DNA of 9,868 nt from JAAYHC01 sp964483175. Its GTDB lineage: Bacteria; Bacillota; UBA5301. Position numbers and translations under genes: made by a program. The DNA lies in the NCBI GenBank assembly GCA_964483175.1, contig CAZAAT010000077.1, positions 1 through 9,868 on the forward strand, in the 5' to 3' direction. This document shows, piece after piece, positions 1 to 4,700 of this stretch; position 1 is the first letter of the stretch, and every line of letters starts with the position of its first letter. Below the pieces are notes generated by a model. That model was given only the letters and a program-made list of their open reading frames with translations. It searched no databases and was not told the origin of the DNA.

Positions 1-414
1 AACGAGCCCTTACGCGAACAACTCCTAGCCGTAAAGGCAGAACATGACTTTCCGTGCCCCGTGACCATCCTCGGTTTTGTTTCTGATATTCACCGCTGGA
101 TGGCTGCGAGTGATCTGCTCGTCTCTAAAGCCGGTGGGCTGACGGTTTCCGAAGCTTTAGCTGTTGGTCTGCCGATGTTAGTAGTTAGACCGACCCCTGG
201 TCAAGAGGATGGTAATACAGACTTTTTGCTTGAGCGGGGCGCCGGTATTTACGTGCAGGATGAAGAACGTTTGCCCATGGTCATTACCGGACTATTACGT
301 GCCCCGCGCCGGATTGAGGGGATGGCGGCTGCCGCGCGCGAGGCGGCCAAGCCTGATGCGGCGGCGAAAATTATCGCCACGGTGAGTTCACTGTGTGCGG
401 AAGAAATGCCATAG
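1..414 (+). CDS. Glycosyltransferase, MGDG synthase / UgtP-like (3' part only)
   Basis: The reading frame is open from base 1 and ends at TAG 412-414, so only the last 137 codons are present and the true start lies outside the window. The visible part is the C-terminal nucleotide-sugar-binding half of a GT-B fold enzyme. It reads SDLLVSKAGGLTVSEALA, then PGQEDGN, then a GAG motif. This GG-LT-SEA followed by PGQE-N pattern is typical of monogalactosyldiacylglycerol synthases and processive diacylglycerol glucosyltransferases (UgtP), which transfer sugar from a UDP-sugar to membrane diacylglycerol at the inner face of the membrane. MurG is related, but the PGQE-N form favours the glycolipid enzymes. 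The donor and acceptor cannot be fixed from this fragment. A 45-base gap with no evident terminator separates it from the kinase gene, so co-transcription is possible. Confidence 0.82.
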   Translation, partial: NEPLREQLLAVKAEHDFPCPVTILGFVSDIHRWMAASDLLVSKAGGLTVSEALAVGLPMLVVRPTPGQEDGNTDFLLERGAGIYVQDEERLPMVITGLLRAPRRIEGMAAAAREAAKPDAAAKIIATVSSLCAEEMP

Positions 415-459
415 CACCCTAGCAGGTAGTTTAGACATTTTCTCGAATAGGTAAATATC

Positions 460-1641
460 ATGACCGAAGATTTTGCTAATCAAAATAATTACCCTGCCAT
501 TGCCAAAATGGAGCAGATTATGGAGGAGACCATATCTGCCCTGGACCGCAGCAAGGTCAAAATGTTTGATGTAGCCAGCGTGATCCGCGATGAGTATCTG
601 CGGGTCCGAACCGAGCTGGAGGAGGTTAAACGGCAAGTCGCAGAGGTTGTCGATCAGGTCGACAAGACTGAAAAACGCTACCGGGTCTTGCGGTTGCGTT
701 TAATGCAGGTTAGCAGCGATTTTACCAAATACTCCGAGCAAGATGTCCAAAAAGCATATGCCGAGGCACAACAATGCCAAACGCAATTGGCTGTGCTGCA
801 GGAGAGAGAAGAGGAGTTAAAAAAGAATCGCACCCAGACCGAGCGTCGATTGGTCAGGGTGAGTAATATGGTTATTCAAGCCGAAGAAATGGTCGGTTCA
901 CTCACTAGCGCGCTTGAGCTCTTGTCCGGCAAACTCACCGGCATGGTGGCAAAGCTTGAGGGCTACAAAACTTGGAACTTAATGGGCAACCAGATAATTC
1001 AAGCGCAAGAAGAGGAGCGGCGCCGGATCGCCCGGGAAATTCATGACGGGCCGGCGCAGGCGATGGCCAATATCGTGCTGCGAGCCGAGATATGTGAGAA
1101 AATTTATCAGACCGGTAAAGGTTCACTGTCGGAGGAGTTAGCAGAGTTAAAAACACTAGTAAAAGGATCACTCAAAGAGGTTCGCCAAATCATCTTTAAC
1201 CTGCGGCCGATGACTTTAGATGATCTAGGTTTGGCCCCGACCCTATCGCAATATATTGAGGAATATCGTAAAGACATTGATTTTTCTGTTGAATTGATAG
1301 TCTCCGGTCAAGAACGGCGCCTACCCAAATCAATTGAGGTAGCCTTTTTCCGTTTGGTTCAGGAGGCTCTACATAACATCAAAAAGCATGCTGAAGCCAA
1401 ATCGGTCAAAGTCACTCTCCACTTTCAAAAGGCACAAGTTAAAGTGTCGATCACGGATGATGGGAAAGGCTTTATCCCGGAGTCTGTGGAAAAAGGTAAA
1501 GACCACTTCGGACTGATGACCATGCGCGAAAGAACAGAATTGTTATCCGGCACCTTTGAATTAAAGTCTCGCCCAGGTCGGGGAACAACAATTACCGCGC
1601 TGATTCCGATTACGGAGGATGAGGGTAAAAGTGCAGTCTAG
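460..1641 (+). CDS. DegS-like cytoplasmic sensor histidine kinase
   Basis: 393 residues with no membrane segment. Residues about 15-175 are a charged, heptad-like coiled-coil region resembling the DegS sensory domain. The HisKA_3 dimerisation and phosphoacceptor box is EEERRRIAREIHDGPAQ, with the likely phosphorylated residue at His195. The HATPase_c domain has the N box QEALHNIKKHA (Asn306), the G1 box DDGKGF (334-338) and GRGTT (373-377). It should autophosphorylate in response to a cytoplasmic signal and pass the phosphate to the response regulator encoded next, whose start overlaps its end. The ATG at 460 has only a weak AGGT ribosome site (449-452). The gene lies directly upstream of a riboswitch-led pilus operon, so a role in surface behaviour is plausible, but that is inference from position. 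The symbol degS is not assigned because the regulon is unknown. Confidence 0.9.
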   Translation: MTEDFANQNNYPAIAKMEQIMEETISALDRSKVKMFDVASVIRDEYLRVRTELEEVKRQVAEVVDQVDKTEKRYRVLRLRLMQVSSDFTKYSEQDVQKAYAEAQQCQTQLAVLQEREEELKKNRTQTERRLVRVSNMVIQAEEMVGSLTSALELLSGKLTGMVAKLEGYKTWNLMGNQIIQAQEEERRRIAREIHDGPAQAMANIVLRAEICEKIYQTGKGSLSEELAELKTLVKGSLKEVRQIIFNLRPMTLDDLGLAPTLSQYIEEYRKDIDFSVELIVSGQERRLPKSIEVAFFRLVQEALHNIKKHAEAKSVKVTLHFQKAQVKVSITDDGKGFIPESVEKGKDHFGLMTMRERTELLSGTFELKSRPGRGTTITALIPITEDEGKSAV

Positions 1642-2308
1642 TGCAAAAAATCCCATCAAGATCATCATTGCTGATGATCATCCCCTATTTCGCGAGGGAA
1701 TTCACCGCGTCATCTCCCTCGAGGATGATATTCAGCTGATTGGTGAGGCTGAAGATGGCGAACAGGCTGTTAGCCTAGCCTTGTCATTGCGTCCGGATGT
1801 GATCGTGCTGGATTTGACCATGCCTAAGCTTAATGGGCTTGAGGCTACGCAACAAATAGTCGCCGCCTGGCCAGGGGCTAAAATCGTTATCTTGACCTTT
1901 CATTCAGATGAGGAATATATTTTACAGGTCATTCGCGCCGGTGCCAAAGCGTATGTGGTCAAAGATGCCGATCCGGCCAGTTTGGCAGAGACCATTCGCC
2001 TTGTAAACAGCGGTGGCTCCGTCTTTCCCCCATCGGTACTGGCCAAAGTCATGGATGTTACGAGTTCTCGACGCGAGACCGCTGCTGCCAAAGGTGCGTT
2101 TCCGGGGTCTGATCTGACTCAGCGAGAGTTGGAGATCCTCGGTTGTTTGGCCGCCGGACTCAGCAATAAAGAAATCGCTGCCGATTTATGCATCAGTGAA
2201 AAGACTGTCAAAAACCACCTCAGTAATCTCTTCCGCAAGTTGGATGTTGCCGACCGCACCCAAGCCGTATTATTTGGGATCAAACACAAACTGATCAAAC
2301 TCTCATAA
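1631..2308 (+). CDS. DegU/NarL-family response regulator
   Basis: A receiver domain is joined to a LuxR/GerE-type helix-turn-helix. Counting from GTG 1631, the acidic pocket is Asp15-Asp16 (IIIADDHP), the phosphoacceptor is Asp61 (VIVLDLTMP), the switch Thr is Thr89 and the conserved Lys is Lys111 (VVKD). The DNA-binding domain covers about residues 158-222, with LTQRELEIL and the recognition region SNKEIAADLCISEKTVKNHL. I chose GTG 1631 because GAGGG at 1621-1625 sits five bases upstream. An in-frame ATG at 1619 abuts GGAGG (1614-1618) with no spacing and would add four residues. The start overlaps the kinase stop (1639-1641), indicating translational coupling and a cognate pair. It probably binds DNA as a phosphorylated dimer. 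Targets are unknown, but the pilus promoter region directly downstream is an obvious candidate. Confidence 0.9.
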   Translation: MQSSAKNPIKIIIADDHPLFREGIHRVISLEDDIQLIGEAEDGEQAVSLALSLRPDVIVLDLTMPKLNGLEATQQIVAAWPGAKIVILTFHSDEEYILQVIRAGAKAYVVKDADPASLAETIRLVNSGGSVFPPSVLAKVMDVTSSRRETAAAKGAFPGSDLTQRELEILGCLAAGLSNKEIAADLCISEKTVKNHLSNLFRKLDVADRTQAVLFGIKHKLIKLS

Positions 2309-2321
2309 TACCTATCGGACC

Positions 2322-2343
2322 GTGGGACCAAAGTCCTGTCCAC
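2322..2343 (+). other. Short imperfect stem-loop after the response regulator gene
   Basis: GTGGGAC (2322-2328), a CAAA loop, then GTCC (2333-2336), a four-base bulge and CAC (2341-2343) can fold into a seven-pair hairpin. Its core GGAC-CAAA-GTCC is also a DNA palindrome. No T tract follows, so it is not a convincing intrinsic terminator. It may be a protein-binding site, an mRNA 3' end stabiliser, or chance. Confidence 0.25.
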
Positions 2344-2361
2344 TTTAGGTCTATCGACTGA

Positions 2362-2390
2362 TTGGTCTTGCCTAAGCCTTCTGATAAACT
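2362..2390 (+). promoter_or_regulatory. Candidate sigma-A promoter for the riboswitch-Tad operon
   Basis: A -35-like TTGGTC (2362-2367, matching TTGACA at the strongest first three positions) lies 17 bases from an extended -10, TGATAAACT (2382-2390), whose TGn element precedes TAAACT. Transcription would begin near 2397 and leave about 35 bases of leader before the aptamer. It is the best match I could see between the response regulator stop and the aptamer, but each box is only moderate. Confidence 0.4.
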
Positions 2391-2431
2391 AAGAACCAGA
2401 AAGGCCCACCAACCCCAAAAAATAATAGTAA

Positions 2432-2514
2432 GCACGAAACGGCAAACCTTTCGAAAGAAAGGGACGCAAAGCCGCGAGTCTACAGCCTAATCGGCCATGA
2501 CAGTCGGGCTACCG
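2432..2514 (+). promoter_or_regulatory. Class I cyclic-di-GMP riboswitch aptamer (GEMM-I)
   Basis: The conserved blocks of the GEMM-I aptamer appear in order. GCACGAAAC leads into GGCAAACC (2441-2448). Helix P2 is CCTTTC (2447-2452) with GAAAGG (2457-2462), closed by the expected GAAA tetraloop. GGGACGCAAAGCC follows (2461-2473), where GCC pairs with GGC 2441-2443. A P3 arm has GCC/GGC at its tip (2485-2487 with 2493-2495). The 3' signature is ATGACAGTCGGGCTACCG (2497-2514). By alignment from memory with the Vibrio cholerae Vc2 aptamer, G2441 corresponds to ligand-contacting G20, A2468 to A47 and C2512 to C92. A G at position 20 favours c-di-GMP over the cGAMP-sensing variants, which carry A there. 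The aptamer lies just upstream of a terminator and the flp pilin gene, so it should control the Tad pilus operon. Confidence 0.93.
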
Positions 2515-2526
2515 AAGCAAGGGATT

Positions 2527-2561
2527 AACCCATTTGCCGGCTTTGCGCAAAGTGGGTTTTT
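2527..2561 (+). terminator. Intrinsic terminator, expression platform of the riboswitch
   Basis: AACCCATTTGC (2527-2537) pairs with GCAAA-TGGGTT (2547-2551 and 2553-2558), with one bulged G at 2552, giving an 11-pair stem around a nine-base loop. The stem runs directly into T2557-T2561. It lies 12 bases after the aptamer and 24 bases before the flp start, ahead of the flp ribosome site, so it would control transcription rather than translation. Its loop and 5' arm are complementary to conserved strands of the aptamer (see findings). Confidence 0.82.
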
Positions 2562-2584
2562 CAATTTCTTGGGAGGTGAACAGG

Positions 2585-2755
2585 ATGTTCGCACGCATCA
2601 AAGGGTTATGGCAGGATGAATGTGGCCAAGGAATGGTAGAGTACGGGTTGATTATCGCACTTGTCGCCATTGTAGTGATTACAGTACTACAAACCATGGG
2701 TGGCAAGCTACAAGGCACATTCCAAAAAATATCTGATGAACTGCCAACTCCGTAA
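2585..2755 (+). CDS. flp: Flp/Fap-type pilin, major subunit of the Tad pilus
   Basis: A 56-residue prepilin typical in size for Flp. The short basic leader ends in DECG, followed by QGMVEYGLIIALVAIVVITVL. The class IVb processing site G|xxxxEY is intact: cleavage after Gly14 leaves a 42-residue mature pilin with Glu at +5 and Tyr at +6, then one hydrophobic helix. The ATG at 2585 is preceded by GGAGGTGA (2572-2579) at five bases. An in-frame ATG at 2534 lies inside the terminator hairpin and is unlikely to be used. The pilin should be cut by the prepilin peptidase encoded next and polymerised into thin adhesive fibres. It is the first gene after the c-di-GMP riboswitch and is followed by its own terminator, so it is probably the most abundant transcript of the operon. 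Confidence 0.95.
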   Translation: MFARIKGLWQDECGQGMVEYGLIIALVAIVVITVLQTMGGKLQGTFQKISDELPTP

Positions 2756-2781
2756 CAGATTATCCCGGATTTTTGGTTTGG

Positions 2782-2814
2782 GCCCTGCTTGAAACGTAAA
2801 GTAGGGCTTTTTTT
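2782..2814 (+). terminator. Intrinsic terminator / attenuator between flp and tadV
   Basis: GCCCTGCTT (2782-2790) pairs with AAGTAGGGC (2799-2807) through nine pairs including one G-T, around an eight-base loop, and is followed by seven T (2808-2814). It sits 26 bases after the flp stop and just before the ribosome site of tadV. As no separate promoter is visible before tadV, it is best read as a partial terminator that lowers expression of the assembly genes relative to the pilin. Confidence 0.88.
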
Positions 2815-2834
2815 CGCGAAGAGGAGGAGGACCA

Positions 2835-3347
2835 GTGGTTCTAAGCTGTCTGACGCTTGGTAGTCTCATAGCTATTGCGGTATACACCGATTTGCGCTAC
2901 CGCCGCATCCCCAATGCCCTACTGGTGCCATTTGCCGTATTGGGCTTGGCTGTCCAGGCTATCGGGTTTGGTTGGCCGGGGGTGGCAGATGCTGCAGCCG
3001 GATTTGGCTTGGGCTTGGTCCTCCTCTTACCTGCATATCTCGCCGGCGGCATTGGCGGCGGGGATGTCAAATTGTTGGCGACCATCGGGGTAATTGGCGG
3101 AGCTACCTTTGTCTGGAAAACCTTTTTGGCCGGCGCGATTATCGGCGGTTTGCTGGCCCTGATTCAATTAGTCGTTGAGAGGCGGCTCTTGGCGGTACTT
3201 AAAGAACTGGTTTTTTGGCTCTGGACAGTTTTGACCCCGGGGGCCCGACCGGCTCCATTGGCCAAACTCGATTCAGAACGGAAGTGGGGCAGGTTGCCAT
3301 ATGCGGTCCCTTTAGCGCTGGGCGTAATTATTAGTTGGTTGTGGTGA
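2835..3347 (+). CDS. tadV: Prepilin peptidase, TadV/CpaA family (A24)
   Basis: 170 residues, almost entirely hydrophobic, with about five or six membrane segments. It has both catalytic aspartates of the type IV prepilin peptidase family: Asp19 in TDLRYRRIPN and Asp76 in GIGGGDVKLL, the GxGD-type motif. The short length and lack of a methyltransferase domain match TadV/CpaA rather than PilD. It should act in the cytoplasmic membrane, cutting the leader of Flp and of the TadE-type minor pilins. The GTG start at 2835 follows GAGGAGGAGG (2821-2830) by four bases. A GTG overlapping the stop (3344) and another six bases past it (3353) indicate tight coupling with tadE. Confidence 0.92.
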   Translation: MVLSCLTLGSLIAIAVYTDLRYRRIPNALLVPFAVLGLAVQAIGFGWPGVADAAAGFGLGLVLLLPAYLAGGIGGGDVKLLATIGVIGGATFVWKTFLAGAIIGGLLALIQLVVERRLLAVLKELVFWLWTVLTPGARPAPLAKLDSERKWGRLPYAVPLALGVIISWLW

Positions 3348-3352
3348 GACCG

Positions 3353-3742
3353 GTGAGAAGCAAAGGTCAACAAGGACAAGCGATTATTGAATTGGCACTC
3401 GCACTCTCCGTTTTGCTGATCCTGAGCTTAGGCATGGTCGATGTGGCCAGGATCTTGCATGCTTATCTGACCACGACCAATGCCTCACGGGAGGGGGCCC
3501 GGGTGGCGGCGCTTGGCTATGATGATGCCGAGATTTTCGCTGCGGTGCAGGCCAGTGTTGGTTCGGCTTTGGAGCAGAAAAATTTGGTTGTGGAGATCGC
3601 CCCGGCAGAGGATGAACGCCGCCGTGGGGAACCGGTGGTTGTGAAGGTTCAAGTGCCGGTGCCGGTGCTTTTTCCGGTCTTGGGTGCTTTTGTCGAAGAT
3701 CCGTTACCGGTTTTCAGCCGGACGACCATGCGGATGGAGTAG
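3353..3742 (+). CDS. tadE: TadE-like minor pilin
   Basis: About 129 residues. A short basic N-terminus (MRSKGQQ) precedes GQAIIELALALSVLLIL, a prepilin-like site with cleavage after Gly8 and Glu at +5, then one membrane helix (about 9-31). NASREGARVAALG is typical of the TadE family (PF07811). The rest is a small, valine-rich extracytoplasmic domain. I chose GTG 3353, five bases after GGTGA (3343-3347). Alternatives in the same frame are GTG 3344 (overlapping the tadV stop), GTG 3341 and TTG 3335. TadE proteins are pseudopilins cut by TadV and needed for pilus assembly or stability. Confidence 0.85.
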   Translation: MRSKGQQGQAIIELALALSVLLILSLGMVDVARILHAYLTTTNASREGARVAALGYDDAEIFAAVQASVGSALEQKNLVVEIAPAEDERRRGEPVVVKVQVPVPVLFPVLGAFVEDPLPVFSRTTMRME

Positions 3743-3750
3743 AGGTGATG

Positions 3751-4683
3751 ATGGTGTTGCAGCGGCTTACCGAGGAACGGGGCAGTGTAACCCTTGTCTT
3801 TTTAGCTTTTTTACTGGTACTGACTTTTTTTGCTGCGCTAGTAGCTGATCTGGGCTTCTACTATTACATCCGGTCTGAGCTAGCTCGGGCTGCAGATGCC
3901 GCGGTCTTGGCCGGGGTGCAACACCTGCCGGCCGATAGTTTCGGAGCCAGAGTACTCGCCCACGATTACATCGAGCTGAATGGTTTGCCGCGGGATAGTG
4001 CGGTGGTGACGGTTAGTGAAGGCAATTCGCGCTTAAACGTGGTTGTTAGCAAAGAAGTGCCTTTTTTATTCGGTCAGCTCTTCGGGGTAACGGGCAAGAC
4101 CGTCACCTGTCAGTCAGCTGCCGTAGTTGGTTCCGTAAAATCGCTTACCGGTGCGGTGCCCTTCGGGATTGAGCAGCACAATTTCGAGTTTGGTAAGCAG
4201 TATATCCTCAAACAAGGAGCAGGTCAGGCCGGGAGCTATAAAGGCAATTTTGGTGCTCTGGCCTTTGGCGGGAGTGGTGCTGCTAATTATCGCGAGCATC
4301 TAATGCACGGGTATGGCGGCGAGATTAAGATCGGAGATATTATCGAAACCGAGCCGGGTAATATGTCGGGCCCGACGACCCAGGGGATCAACTATCGGAT
4401 AAACCTCGATCCCAATTCTACCTGGGAAAACTATCATGAAGGCAGTCCCCGGGTGATCAAAGTGCCGGTAGTCGAGTATCTCAGTAAAAAGGGGCGCTCC
4501 GAAGTGAAGGTTGTTGGTTTTGCCGCCTTCTTTCTGGAGAGTGTCGGTGGTTCGGGCCAAAACAACTATGTCGTCGGTCGGTTTTTAAAAATGATGGTTA
4601 GCAATGATGATGGTTCAATTGCCGAATCCGGCTCCGGTGGGGCGACAGATTTTGGTCTGTATTCATATCGGTTGGTAATTTGA
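3751..4683 (+). CDS. TadG-like pilus assembly protein
   Basis: About 310 residues. The N-terminus EERGSVTLVFLAFLLVLTFFAALVADLGFYYYIRSELARAADAAVLAG matches the TadE/TadG-like putative Flp assembly domain, quoted here as separate motifs: ERGSVTLVFLAF, then ADLGFYYYIRSEL, then ARAADAAVLAG. It has one membrane helix (about 13-35). The prepilin-like Gly11 is present, but Glu at +5 is replaced by Val, so processing by TadV is doubtful. The extracytoplasmic part (about 130-310) is rich in Gly, Asn and Ser and has no von Willebrand A motif (DxSxS) as in full-length TadG. GAGGTGA (3742-3748) can serve ATG 3751 or GTG 3754; GTG 3745 and ATG 3748 are also in frame, so the exact start is unsure. It lies nine bases after tadE and likely anchors or caps the pilus complex. 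Confidence 0.75.
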   Translation: MVLQRLTEERGSVTLVFLAFLLVLTFFAALVADLGFYYYIRSELARAADAAVLAGVQHLPADSFGARVLAHDYIELNGLPRDSAVVTVSEGNSRLNVVVSKEVPFLFGQLFGVTGKTVTCQSAAVVGSVKSLTGAVPFGIEQHNFEFGKQYILKQGAGQAGSYKGNFGALAFGGSGAANYREHLMHGYGGEIKIGDIIETEPGNMSGPTTQGINYRINLDPNSTWENYHEGSPRVIKVPVVEYLSKKGRSEVKVVGFAAFFLESVGGSGQNNYVVGRFLKMMVSNDDGSIAESGSGGATDFGLYSYRLVI

Positions 4684-4700
4684 TGAGGTAGGTGTAGGCG

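Noticed and set aside
430..457. Possible promoter TAGACA / TAAATA just before the kinase
   Set aside because: The -10 box would end two bases before the start codon, leaving a nearly leaderless message, and the matches are poor.
1619..1630. ATG 1619 as the start of the response regulator
   Set aside because: It directly abuts GGAGG with no spacing. GTG 1631 has GAGGG at a normal distance. The difference is only four residues, so ATG 1619 is not excluded.
2432..2514. cGAMP-sensing variant of the GEMM-I aptamer
   Set aside because: That variant carries A at the position aligned with Vc2 G20. Here the base is G (2441), favouring c-di-GMP. The alignment is from memory, so binding should still be measured.
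2534..2584. A longer flp start at ATG 2534, adding 17 residues
   Set aside because: This ATG lies inside the terminator hairpin and would give an unusually long prepilin leader. ATG 2585 has an excellent GGAGGTGA at proper spacing.
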